This document shows, in pieces, positions 52,286 to 62,387 of a DNA stretch of 64,000 bases. The notes under the pieces were generated by a model that saw only the letters and a program-made list of their open reading frames with translations, had not been told where the DNA came from and ran no database searches. Each line of letters begins with the position of its first letter. Position 1 is the first letter of the stretch. Source of the stretch: a virus. The stretch lies in the IMG/VR virus record IMGVR_UViG_3300009149_007629, positions 1 to 64,000 of that record; one strand, given 5' to 3'. The position numbers and the translations under genes are program-made.

Positions 52286-55200
52286 CCGAACTCCCTATGA
52301 AATTTCATGTATAACCAGAAATATTTATTCTGTATTATAGCCTCATTTTCAATACTCTCTTTTATTTGATTATATCTAACATTCCTAATAAAATTAAGAA
52401 AATTATCAAAATCTAAACCATAAGGATTATCCTCACTATAATTTTGAGGAGTATAATAATCAGGCACTACAATACCAAACTCGTTTTTCCAAGGCTGGGC
52501 AAGCCTATTTTTTATCCAGTTTAATTGGGTGTGCAGGTTATAATCAGACACCTGTATAAATTTCATTTCCCCCAAAACACCAAAGTAAACCTTCCACGGG
52601 GTATTATAAGGTAGCACCTTTTCTACTACTGATGCTAGTGTCCCATAATAAACCCCTCCAACTTTCATAGGTAAAACATTGCTGCCTAAAAACCCAGTTT
52701 TATAATTTCCTAGTAATGTATCATCTATCCACGAATACAAGTTTTTATTACTGGTTTGTGCTATTGTTAAATTATTCGAATTTAAAACGATATTGTCCGT
52801 GTCTACTGTCACAGAAGTCTCATTACTCATATTCAGCAAACGCAGCCCTACTAAATACCCAAGGTAGCTACTTATAAAGGCTCCTCCAGAAAAACTCCCG
52901 CTAGAATCTTGGAGATATGATGCTGGACGATCTGCATAAAAAGAATTTACTAGATTACTTCTAAACAACGGAGGAAACACAGGATCTGCTAAATCTGTGA
53001 TCGATCCTATGTAATTAACTAAAGACCCTATAGACATACTGCTATAACTAAAGCTATTTAAGGTGTACGTGCTCTGATACACTATCTTACATTTCAAAGT
53101 AAGACTCTTCCTGTCCGCTGAGATCTCATATGTGGCATCACTGATCTCATATACCGCCCCAGTAAGACTCCGTACCTTTAGTCTCATTGCGGTATTATTC
53201 CCGGTAATATCTAAATCTATGTATGAATCAGATATTGCTGTCTCAGGAGTCACAGACAAGAGCTCTGTAGACAGCGTTGTACCATAGCTTCCTACAACCT
53301 GAGCCTGGAAGACCGACAGAGAAAACTCCGGTGCGACACCAGAATTAATGCCATCTACTAACTGCTGTATGGTTGTATTCGCGGGAGATAAGAAGTTATA
53401 ACCAAAAGTATATTGATAATCATACTCATAATCACAAGTAATTGTTATAGACTTCGTACCGCTATCGGTGCTATAATTAGATGAAGTGAACCGATAATCT
53501 CTTCCAGGCCTTATTGCCATTACATTTGCATCTGCTAAATTAAAATCTACTATCTCTGACTTGTCTTCTATAGTCTGTTTGTAATTAGGCAGATAGTTAT
53601 ATTCAAACTGACCCGCTTTATTAGGACTTGTACGTGTAAATATTAAATTAGCATAAAAGTATTTATTTAGCAGACTGTTCCCATTTATTCTCTCTACTAA
53701 AGAAAGTAAGTACTCCCCCTCAGGGGCCTGATTATGCCCTGAGCCAGCCAAAGGTATCCCATACCCCAGGGTCTTGTCAGGCTGACCGTAATCCGCAGCG
53801 CTGGTATAAAAAACATTTGCACTCTTAAAGTATATCCAATTATCCTTTACCTGGACATACCTATCGCCATTTGTATCTTTTTCATCCCAGCAGAAAACAT
53901 CAAAGGGTGTTATATCTGTCCTATAACCCTGGGGTATTGCTGTCAACGTTTTTTCCTGCGCTGTCTTCGGGTCATCCATATTAAAGGAGTAATTAGGCCC
54001 GTAACTATATCTTTTTGAATCCATTACTATTGTAAAAGGATCATCCTTCTTAAGATCAGTAGATATTAAGCTCCAGCCTATAAATTGATCTGATTTAAAA
54101 GTAGAGCTACCGTTTTCTCCCACTACTTCGTAAGAACGTATTACGGGGGTATATTCAGAAAAAATCTCATAACTTTTATATTCCCCCTGCACTTCTGGGT
54201 CCCCTATAAGAGACGCTTCCCATATCTGACGCTCTCCTAAAGGAGTCTGAGTCCCCTCTGCATCAAACCGAGCAGCATTTATAGCTGAGACTAGATCATT
54301 TATAGTAGCTTCTTTTCTAAGATTAATTCGGAGCTCCAGAGGGACCTTATCTGTTCTTTCTTTTCTTAATACTAACTCCTTAAGAATAGTAATTTCGGGC
54401 TTATCAAGATATAGTAGAGACTGTAACTGCGCCTGCTGTTCTGCAGTTATATATCCATTTTTATCTATGTCTTCTAGGATAGCCGGAGGCGGATCAAAAT
54501 ATTTAGAATCCCCCGCAGTAGAGTATCCCGTATAAGTTATCTCCCATGCAGCATCATCTATACAATTGAGGAGTACTACAGGATCTCCTGTGGAACTATC
54601 CCAACTACCTGACACTGGGATACCCTCTATGGCTGTCTTATTGGTGTTCCCGTTTGCAGTATACATAGGAAAACTGAAATAAGCATTCTGTACATTTGTA
54701 GTATCTCGCTTATTATCAGAGTCAAAATTAGAAGTATCTAGGTAAATATCCGAATACAGTATTTCAGGATTGTTAGCTGGTAGCGGGTAATACTCATTAT
54801 CTGCTACCATATACCGTGTAGATAAATCCCCTAAAGGATCCTCCTGGTACACAACTTCCATATTAAATAAATTGTCCTGCTTATATACAAAGGAATTTAT
54901 AATTTCAGAAAATTCAGAAATTGTATAAAACTCATCGTTATCCTTCTGCATATCAAATACAAAAGAAGTGGAGATCCCATCATTATCCTCTACTATATAT
55001 CGACCATCTTGTATAATAGCTCCAAAGATAACTTCCATCTTCCTATGTGTATCACCATCAACAAAAACTTTGTACCGGCCCTGATTTAGATCTTCATCAG
55101 TATTATCGAAAGTGGTATCTAAATGAGCATATAAATCTATTATATATGCTGATTCTGAACGCTCATATTTAGCTTTCACGAAATCTTCATTAACATAGAA

Positions 55201-58200
55201 AGAAGAGGTAGATAAACTCTCGTCATAAATCGATTCTGATTTAAAGAGCTTTTCCCCCAATATCTCGTAATTATTTATATCATCAACTAGATCCTTAACA
55301 GTTATGTACTCTTCTAAAGCATCGTTATATAATGAAAAAGCCACCAATATAGGGGTATATTGCCCTATTTCATTTCTAAGGTCGCTTCTTTCTGTCGCCT
55401 CTAAATACCCACCCTTAAGAACAAGTATCTTCTTAAGATTCTCATCAAAATGAACATAGTACTGAGGATTCTGGATAATCCTAACCACAGACCCTGCTTG
55501 ATACTCAGTATCTGCTGTTATCCTTATAACAGGAGTATCTGGCTTCATTGTGTAGAAGTTACCTAAGTAACTAAGCTCCAGTGTCGATTTTTCACGACCA
55601 TCCTGTGTATAAATTCTATCTTCAATATTTTTGTTTAAAAAGAGTATCCTTGAATCCGCTTCTAAATGATCCGCAACATTTGTAACTTGTAATATTAAGC
55701 CTGTTGAGGAAGAACCCGTAAAGGTCCCTTCAAGCATATCCTTAGTAACTTTATTTTCAAAATTCCCAAAAGAATTTGTGGCATTGAATATAGCAGCTCC
55801 GTTATATCTGTAACTATTAATATCTGATACTACAGAATCTAACTTTTTATATACTACAGTCTCTACTCCTCCGTATATCTTTATATCATATAAGGGGGTG
55901 GTATACGTTATGGATTGTCCAGAAACAATAAAGTCTATCTTAATCAGTTTACCCTTAAGGTCTGAATATACCGAAACAGTTGAGGACGTTATGGGAGAAA
56001 GAAAGGTAATGGAGATAGCATCTAATTTATATAGACCTACATCTAGTACTCCGACATTCTCGGTGTACATCTTTTTAGCATCCTCTTGATAGATAAGACC
56101 CTCTTCAAGGCTCGTGGCCCATCTTACGTAATCTTTTCTCCAAGTAACATTATTAGTGTTATTTATATTATAGTAAAGTAAGGACCGCTCATAAAAACCT
56201 TTATAGATATTGTAAGCTTCTAAAGTCTGTTCAAAGCTTTTTTTAATGGCAGGCGTAGCATCATCCTCATAATTTACACCATCTGGTTTTAATACCCTCA
56301 TCAGAGGGCCATTATCACTTATAAGAAACCGGAGCTCTGGTAAAGATGCTAGTATACGGCTATACATAATATCCGAGATACCATTTTCTGTACCACCTAT
56401 AGGTTTTGACAGAAGATTTTGGAAGATACTAAAAACTTTATTCAACCGACCCTGTTCAAATGCCCGGGCCAATTTATCACCATGGTCATAGAGATCCTTT
56501 AAGATCATCTCTTCTGTCTGCCACCCCTGTTTCTCCAACAATAACTTTCTATACAAGCATTCTGGATCATAGAAGTTCTTATACTCTAAGTATTCTGTAT
56601 ACCCATAATCTTCTACAGTGTTATTAGAGGATCCATTCTTTACCCTAAACCACCAATCACGATCTTTAGCTCTTATCCGTATAGAATCGTAATATCCTGT
56701 AGACTCATCCTTATCATAGTTTTTATCGAAGGATAAATTGAAATAACGAAAAAACCCTTTTTTAGGATCTTCTTTTATGTCATAGAATATGATAGGGTCC
56801 GTTAAAGTAGGGATCTCATATTTTACAGTAAAATCAAATCGAAGGGCATCTAGGACATCATCTACATTACGCTCCTCTTTATTACTCAGCTTACTTAAAT
56901 CTATTGACCCAAGAGATTTCCAATCAGACTCCGGATCTTTTTTTACTTCAATTTCAAAATTTTTAACGGGCTCGCCCGTAAATAAAGAAATAAAAAAATT
57001 AGAGGGTTTGTTGATCCTTCTTGTATCAATTACCTGCCCAGGTATCTTATCCCCCACAGAGGAAGCTACCAAACTATGAGAATCATCAAACATCGGAAAA
57101 GATTCAGACTGCTGCCTTTTTATCCACACATAGTACCCTGTAGCAGAGAAGCTGTCTACCAAAGTATCAAAAGTAAGATCTACCCCATATTTATCTTTAA
57201 AAGCTGAGCCATGGGAGCTCTGAAGGCTCTTCAAATCATAATCAGTGATGCCCTTAACTTTAAAACCACCTGTTATCTTTATATATTCATATTCTTTATC
57301 TTTAGGAGATACGATGCTATTAACATTATAGTATGTTTTTGAGGCATCAAGTCTAACAGAATCCCCTACATTTATTCTTTTTAAAAAGGTATACTCATCA
57401 CTAGTGAATGTCCGATCTTTTAATGGTATCGGCTGTGTATATTCTCCAACAAGAGTATCCTCTATGTAGTCATCTTTAATGTAGTCATCTTTAATGCATA
57501 CAAAATCGATATCTGATTTTCGTGCCCAATAAGGTTTTGATGCCTTTATAATACCTACAGTAACAGGCGTATTATCATTCCCTATATAGGTGATATTGCA
57601 GCAGTATACTTCCCCTGACTCTTTGTACTCATTAGAAAACCTATCATAATAATCAGGAGCAGTACGATTGTATCCTACCGGAAAGAACTGAGAGAATTGA
57701 TTTTCAATCTGATCAATATCGTCCTGTGTAGTTAGCGTATAATCCTGATCTTCTACGACGCTATCATTTAATGTGTAGCTGCTTCCTACTTTCCCTACTG
57801 CATTACTATGCGCGAATTTAAACCCAACAGAAAGCTGCAGCTCAGAGCTGAAACCTCTTAACCTCTGTTTATACCAATCAAAAAATCTAAGGTATAGCTG
57901 CTTCTTTATTCTCTCATCAACAAGTTTATAGTTATCATCTGATACTCCACCTTCATAAGGAGGAGTGTCGGGTGAGGATGGGCTAGTATCTACTCCTACG
58001 CCTCCTCCAGACCCCTTCTGCTCCTGTATCTGATCTATCTGAGGTATTACCACGATCTCAGAGAACTGCCTCTCAGTAAGCTTCTGGAGGTAAAACTGAT
58101 CAATATTTATATAGTCTAAAGACACATCTACTTTATAACCTACAGGAATGCTGGCATAATATCGACAACTAGCTGTGATAGATTCTCCAATACTATCTAC

Positions 58201-61200
58201 AAGGCTGTCCTGGCCCATATAATTAAGACTGAATCTATCGAGACCTCTAATACCCTCAGCAAGAACTATCTCTCCTGTAGTAATAGAATAATCAGTATCT
58301 ACTTCTAATCTCCTCTTATTTATATTGGACCCTAGATCTCTCCATTCATCTAGGGGCAGGGCCTCTCTCGTATATTTAATATAACCAGAATAGTTCTCAT
58401 CCCTTATCGCGGGATTAAGTGTGGGAGTAAACTTCAGAATAAAAAATTCTGAAGTCTGTCCAATATCTAAAACTTTATAGATATATTTATCTTCTATTTT
58501 AAATACAGTATCTAGGAGAATATCTGAAGGTTTCTGACCTAAAAATTTTATAGTAGATGCCTCAGGGTCTACCTCTACTACGGTGCTATCTAATACCAGG
58601 TAATCTTCTACTCTATTTGTATAGGTTACAGGACCATCCATACCTACTACAAAAGTATCTTTTATCTTAACTAAAGTATTTTCGTTGAAAGAGCTCTCCA
58701 GCACTTCATGATAATACACTGTATTGTAGTCTTTGTCTGCAAAAGCTACTAGAGTATTTTCCTTAAATTTATCCGTTGCATCATAATTTTCTACATCAAA
58801 ATATGAGGCATCTTTTTCCATCTTAAGAATGGACCACTTAAAAAGCTCGGGACTTACTGTAAGAGTATACGGTAGATCGACCTGGTCGGAGACTTCAAAA
58901 GGTATTATTAAATCAGCACTCCAATCCCCACCGGGCAACACATAGGTTGTGCTAAAAGGCTTATACTCTGGGACACCCTCTACTACCGTTATATTATCAT
59001 TATAGGTAGATTTAATCTCCTTTATAGCATCAGACAACCCTTTTACTGTAGTATAGCCAGAAAAAAGAACTTCATAAGGTTCCGGGTTCTGTACACCTGA
59101 TATTGATTCATATAACTGGATCCTATCCGGAAGAACCAATATTTTACCTTCTCCTTCAAAACCTGTAGGAGATTTATAAGCCACGGAAAAAGCAGGTTCC
59201 TCTGGATCTAATAATATAGGATAAGAGGCATTAAGTACTGTCGTACCTTCTTCTGCTACTGGATACGGAGTATACTCTATTGTATCCTGTATCTGCTTAT
59301 TAAGTGTAGGGAAGATCCCTAATACTACTGCATTCTCCCCTGCTATAGCTACAGAAGTCACAGAATAAATATCCTGCATATCTGCCTGAAGAAGGGTATT
59401 TACCCGTATCTTGTTTATTATCCCATTAACATCATTTGTGTAAAGAAGTATCGCTTCAGAACCCTCCAAAGCTTCTTTATCTACTAAAGACCCTTCGGGT
59501 AACGATGACCACTCTATTGAATCATCTAACAGATAAAAATTAGGATTGAATACCGCATTATCAAATTCCCCGTAGATAGATATATACGTATCACCGTTGA
59601 GGTAGGTTGCATCCTTAATACGATAATAATAAGTTTCTTCCGGATCAAAATTATCTATTCTTAATACAGACTCTTTTTTTAATACATCAGTCCTATCAAA
59701 ACCCTCTATCTTAAAACTAGATGCCCCATCTTCTATCCTTAGATATGTAACAACTACCGGGGCATAAGGGAGACCTTCCGATTGGAAATCATATGTAGCT
59801 AATACAGTATCTTCACTATCTACCCTATTCTCATTAACGTCATCATCTAAAAGTACTTCTCTTATTACATCAGTATATGTATATCCATCTGTTATATACT
59901 TTTCCTCTGGACGTTCCCTAACATATACATTTGATAGTGTCCCATCAATAATAGTCCCATCAAAAGTATATTTACCGTCATCCCCATTCTTAAGAAATGG
60001 ATTTTCCTTTGGTATTGATACCCGAGGGTTATTTACAGTAAAAACAAGACTCTTACCATCTGTAACTGTTAAGATATCATCTATAATTTTCATCCTATAA
60101 ATAAGAGCATTCCCGGAGGTAGGCCGTAATACACAATTTATAGATGCTAGAGGAGTGTAGGATACCTGAAGAGATATTGTACTCTCCTCCGAAGACTCAT
60201 TTAGTACTAACTTCCCTGTTAAATAAGATATAGTAAAATCTGTACCTTCTATTAGTACCCGACTATCTGTGAAGATCTCTCCCTCTGTTTCTATTTCATA
60301 TTTTTTGAGGATTGATACTGATTCTTCTAGTATCGGGTACTGCTTTGTTCTTAGTACTTGTGGGTATATAGTCTCATCTACAACATCATCGCCCTCTACG
60401 TAATAAGATGCCAGAAAAACATCTGTACTCTTAGGAGATTTGGAAAACGCTAACGCCCCTGATTCTGTCTCGAGGATATAATCGATATCTCTTATTAAAT
60501 TATTACTATCTGTATCTTCAAAATAAACTGGATAATCTATATCGTATACGCCTTCTACTGGAGGCACTACCAAATTATCAATATCTATTACTTCATCTTC
60601 CTTAACACCTTTTATAAGACTGATGCCGTCCCAGATTAACCTTTTAGGATACGCGATGACATTAACCAGGTTCTCTTCATTCTGGTGCTTTATAAAATTT
60701 ACCTGACCTGTGACTTCATTTAAAAGATAATCCTGATTATTAGATTTTTCTTTACCCCCTACTGTAATAGAATCTGATCCAGGAGTAATATTCTGTACAG
60801 GCCTCTCAACATCTTCTTTATCCTTAGATATTAAAGCTATCTGACCGTCAAAATCAGTACCCACTGCTTCTACCTGGATCTCATTATCTAACTCACCCAA
60901 AAACTTTATAAAGGCTACTTTGCGTTCTTCGTATGGCGGGTAAGGGAATTTAAGTGTAGGATCCTGACTATAATTTATAACATAATCTACAAATTCCTCT
61001 TTAAGCTCGGGCTCTTCTCCTAATTTCCCCCAGTACACTCTTAAACTTTCATGCGGGTATGGTATCGGGCTTACAGATAGGTCAAAGATCTCTGTAGTAT
61101 TCCCATCTACTAGTGTCTTATAAGTAGTATTTACTGTCATCAAATCTGCTGCGCTACTTATGGAACTCTTCTGAAACTGTATGTCTAAATTAGGATCAAA

Positions 61201-61758
61201 TTCAAATTTTTCTGTAGGAGCTATCTCAGGGCCCTCGGGTTGGATACCCGTATATGCCCAGGTACTTTTCTCATCATCATAGGATATAATATTTTCGTCA
61301 TTATGACTTTTTATGTACTCATACTTTACACTATCAAGTTGGATTTTTCTGACAGTAGATGGACCCTCTTGTACATCTGGATCTTCTTCATTCTCTTTTT
61401 TATAATCAGTTGTAAGGTAGATATTATTTCCCTGCATACCTGTTACAGTATAAAACTGATAATCAGTATCTAATCTTATCCTATCAGAGTAAGAAACATC
61501 CTGTGATCCAGTATAGCCTCTTACAACAGCACTACCCTCTGTAAATATCCCATAGCTCTTAAGATCATTTGCAGATAAAGAGGATTGTATCAGGTAGTCT
61601 GCACTAAGACCGGTTTCACCCGTCTTAACGCCCTGCTCACCGCTGCCATTTACTATAATGGTATTAGTCGTTGGAGCATTCCTAAGCCCTACTCTAACAC
61701 CTCTTGCAACAGTATCTTCTAAATAGATCGACTTTAAGTTAAATACTTCTGATGCCAT
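52204..61758 (-). CDS. Giant virion structural protein (3184 aa)
   Basis: The largest gene in the window. The N-terminal part (to ~600) has repeated beta modules of the pattern D-Y-x6-T-G-x-hydrophobic: QDYLLNEVTGQVNF (~343), DYILETESGALAF (~426), TDFTISYLTGKLVL (~507) and later DYSITTGEIVL (~1210). The remainder is beta-rich with helical zones (ERIKKQLYLRFFDWYKQRLRG, ~1325) and a C-terminal coiled-coil tail (~3130-3184, QRVKALQDQIEKNQQDTE). There are no enzyme motifs, signal peptide or membrane segment. It starts the main run after the 205-residue gene and uses an ATG at 61756-61758. Probably a central baseplate or tail-tip scaffold. Exact identity is unknown. Confidence 0.75.
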   Translation of the reverse strand: MASEVFNLKSIYLEDTVARGVRVGLRNAPTTNTIIVNGSGEQGVKTGETGLSADYLIQSSLSANDLKSYGIFTEGSAVVRGYTGSQDVSYSDRIRLDTDYQFYTVTGMQGNNIYLTTDYKKENEEDPDVQEGPSTVRKIQLDSVKYEYIKSHNDENIISYDDEKSTWAYTGIQPEGPEIAPTEKFEFDPNLDIQFQKSSISSAADLMTVNTTYKTLVDGNTTEIFDLSVSPIPYPHESLRVYWGKLGEEPELKEEFVDYVINYSQDPTLKFPYPPYEERKVAFIKFLGELDNEIQVEAVGTDFDGQIALISKDKEDVERPVQNITPGSDSITVGGKEKSNNQDYLLNEVTGQVNFIKHQNEENLVNVIAYPKRLIWDGISLIKGVKEDEVIDIDNLVVPPVEGVYDIDYPVYFEDTDSNNLIRDIDYILETESGALAFSKSPKSTDVFLASYYVEGDDVVDETIYPQVLRTKQYPILEESVSILKKYEIETEGEIFTDSRVLIEGTDFTISYLTGKLVLNESSEESTISLQVSYTPLASINCVLRPTSGNALIYRMKIIDDILTVTDGKSLVFTVNNPRVSIPKENPFLKNGDDGKYTFDGTIIDGTLSNVYVRERPEEKYITDGYTYTDVIREVLLDDDVNENRVDSEDTVLATYDFQSEGLPYAPVVVTYLRIEDGASSFKIEGFDRTDVLKKESVLRIDNFDPEETYYYRIKDATYLNGDTYISIYGEFDNAVFNPNFYLLDDSIEWSSLPEGSLVDKEALEGSEAILLYTNDVNGIINKIRVNTLLQADMQDIYSVTSVAIAGENAVVLGIFPTLNKQIQDTIEYTPYPVAEEGTTVLNASYPILLDPEEPAFSVAYKSPTGFEGEGKILVLPDRIQLYESISGVQNPEPYEVLFSGYTTVKGLSDAIKEIKSTYNDNITVVEGVPEYKPFSTTYVLPGGDWSADLIIPFEVSDQVDLPYTLTVSPELFKWSILKMEKDASYFDVENYDATDKFKENTLVAFADKDYNTVYYHEVLESSFNENTLVKIKDTFVVGMDGPVTYTNRVEDYLVLDSTVVEVDPEASTIKFLGQKPSDILLDTVFKIEDKYIYKVLDIGQTSEFFILKFTPTLNPAIRDENYSGYIKYTREALPLDEWRDLGSNINKRRLEVDTDYSITTGEIVLAEGIRGLDRFSLNYMGQDSLVDSIGESITASCRYYASIPVGYKVDVSLDYINIDQFYLQKLTERQFSEIVVIPQIDQIQEQKGSGGGVGVDTSPSSPDTPPYEGGVSDDNYKLVDERIKKQLYLRFFDWYKQRLRGFSSELQLSVGFKFAHSNAVGKVGSSYTLNDSVVEDQDYTLTTQDDIDQIENQFSQFFPVGYNRTAPDYYDRFSNEYKESGEVYCCNITYIGNDNTPVTVGIIKASKPYWARKSDIDFVCIKDDYIKDDYIEDTLVGEYTQPIPLKDRTFTSDEYTFLKRINVGDSVRLDASKTYYNVNSIVSPKDKEYEYIKITGGFKVKGITDYDLKSLQSSHGSAFKDKYGVDLTFDTLVDSFSATGYYVWIKRQQSESFPMFDDSHSLVASSVGDKIPGQVIDTRRINKPSNFFISLFTGEPVKNFEIEVKKDPESDWKSLGSIDLSKLSNKEERNVDDVLDALRFDFTVKYEIPTLTDPIIFYDIKEDPKKGFFRYFNLSFDKNYDKDESTGYYDSIRIRAKDRDWWFRVKNGSSNNTVEDYGYTEYLEYKNFYDPECLYRKLLLEKQGWQTEEMILKDLYDHGDKLARAFEQGRLNKVFSIFQNLLSKPIGGTENGISDIMYSRILASLPELRFLISDNGPLMRVLKPDGVNYEDDATPAIKKSFEQTLEAYNIYKGFYERSLLYYNINNTNNVTWRKDYVRWATSLEEGLIYQEDAKKMYTENVGVLDVGLYKLDAISITFLSPITSSTVSVYSDLKGKLIKIDFIVSGQSITYTTPLYDIKIYGGVETVVYKKLDSVVSDINSYRYNGAAIFNATNSFGNFENKVTKDMLEGTFTGSSSTGLILQVTNVADHLEADSRILFLNKNIEDRIYTQDGREKSTLELSYLGNFYTMKPDTPVIRITADTEYQAGSVVRIIQNPQYYVHFDENLKKILVLKGGYLEATERSDLRNEIGQYTPILVAFSLYNDALEEYITVKDLVDDINNYEILGEKLFKSESIYDESLSTSSFYVNEDFVKAKYERSESAYIIDLYAHLDTTFDNTDEDLNQGRYKVFVDGDTHRKMEVIFGAIIQDGRYIVEDNDGISTSFVFDMQKDNDEFYTISEFSEIINSFVYKQDNLFNMEVVYQEDPLGDLSTRYMVADNEYYPLPANNPEILYSDIYLDTSNFDSDNKRDTTNVQNAYFSFPMYTANGNTNKTAIEGIPVSGSWDSSTGDPVVLLNCIDDAAWEITYTGYSTAGDSKYFDPPPAILEDIDKNGYITAEQQAQLQSLLYLDKPEITILKELVLRKERTDKVPLELRINLRKEATINDLVSAINAARFDAEGTQTPLGERQIWEASLIGDPEVQGEYKSYEIFSEYTPVIRSYEVVGENGSSTFKSDQFIGWSLISTDLKKDDPFTIVMDSKRYSYGPNYSFNMDDPKTAQEKTLTAIPQGYRTDITPFDVFCWDEKDTNGDRYVQVKDNWIYFKSANVFYTSAADYGQPDKTLGYGIPLAGSGHNQAPEGEYLLSLVERINGNSLLNKYFYANLIFTRTSPNKAGQFEYNYLPNYKQTIEDKSEIVDFNLADANVMAIRPGRDYRFTSSNYSTDSGTKSITITCDYEYDYQYTFGYNFLSPANTTIQQLVDGINSGVAPEFSLSVFQAQVVGSYGTTLSTELLSVTPETAISDSYIDLDITGNNTAMRLKVRSLTGAVYEISDATYEISADRKSLTLKCKIVYQSTYTLNSFSYSSMSIGSLVNYIGSITDLADPVFPPLFRSNLVNSFYADRPASYLQDSSGSFSGGAFISSYLGYLVGLRLLNMSNETSVTVDTDNIVLNSNNLTIAQTSNKNLYSWIDDTLLGNYKTGFLGSNVLPMKVGGVYYGTLASVVEKVLPYNTPWKVYFGVLGEMKFIQVSDYNLHTQLNWIKNRLAQPWKNEFGIVVPDYYTPQNYSEDNPYGLDFDNFLNFIRNVRYNQIKESIENEAIIQNKYFWLYMKFHREFGCDQRVKALQDQIEKNQQDTEIIGDVE
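57466..57495 (-). repeat. 15-base tandem repeat in the giant gene
   Basis: Two exact adjacent copies of a 15-base unit, in frame, encoding KDDYI twice (KDDYIKDDYIED). A simple slippage or duplication product that lengthens an acidic loop without changing frame. Confidence 0.7.
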
Positions 61759-61767
61759 TCTAAACCT

Positions 61768-62385
61768 TTATACGATTTGAGTTGTTACTGAAGGGATACC
61801 GGCTACAGGTACGGGCCCCACAGGTGGTATAGGAGCGACTGCCCCTAATACACTAACAGAGATACTTACAGATGTCTTTAAATGTGTTACAATACCATAT
61901 GCTATAATGTCGGACATAGCGCCTACCTGTGTACCCAGCATAGCTCTAAAGAGCATCTCTGAGGATATTCTACTAGATAGTAACTTTTCTGAAATATTTA
62001 CAAATTTACCAATACCAGTACCTATACCACAACCTAATACAGTACCAGTCAAATATAACGAAAAAAGTGCCTGTGCTACCCCAGCTGATATCGCATTATA
62101 TAGATCTAAACTATTCTTTCCAGTAAAACCTTTCGAAAGCCCCCTAGTGAACATAAGCGAGCTCATCAGTTTCGGGGAAACCCCTAATACACTTAAACTT
62201 GAAATTACTCCTGAGGGCCCTGCAGTACCACTTACTACACACGTTACAACATTTGGTATCAACAAAAGAGAACCTACAGCATTGCCTATAGCTGAAGCAA
62301 TATCCCTACTATTTTTACCCAGTAGGCCTTTGCTTAGCATGTTAGCATTTATTGCTGCTGTTATCGTTATAGGATTTAATGGCAT
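61768..62385 (-). CDS. Small hydrophobic repeat protein near the spike (205 aa)
   Basis: A Gly/Ala/Ser-rich 205-residue protein with an internal duplication: MLSKGLLGKNSRDIASAIGNA (16-36) and GLSKGFTGKNSLDLYNAISAG (~83-103). A third, weaker copy LLSSRISSEMLFRAMLGTQVG is near 134-154. The helices between are hydrophobic (VGSLLLIPNVVTCVVSG). The C-terminus is Pro/Val-rich (VAPIPPVGPVPVAGIP). It lies 2 bp after the spike gene and 9 bp before the giant gene, a position that suggests a spike or hub partner. I do not recognise the family. Confidence 0.65.
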   Translation of the reverse strand: MPLNPITITAAINANMLSKGLLGKNSRDIASAIGNAVGSLLLIPNVVTCVVSGTAGPSGVISSLSVLGVSPKLMSSLMFTRGLSKGFTGKNSLDLYNAISAGVAQALFSLYLTGTVLGCGIGTGIGKFVNISEKLLSSRISSEMLFRAMLGTQVGAMSDIIAYGIVTHLKTSVSISVSVLGAVAPIPPVGPVPVAGIPSVTTQIV

Positions 62386-62387
62386 AG

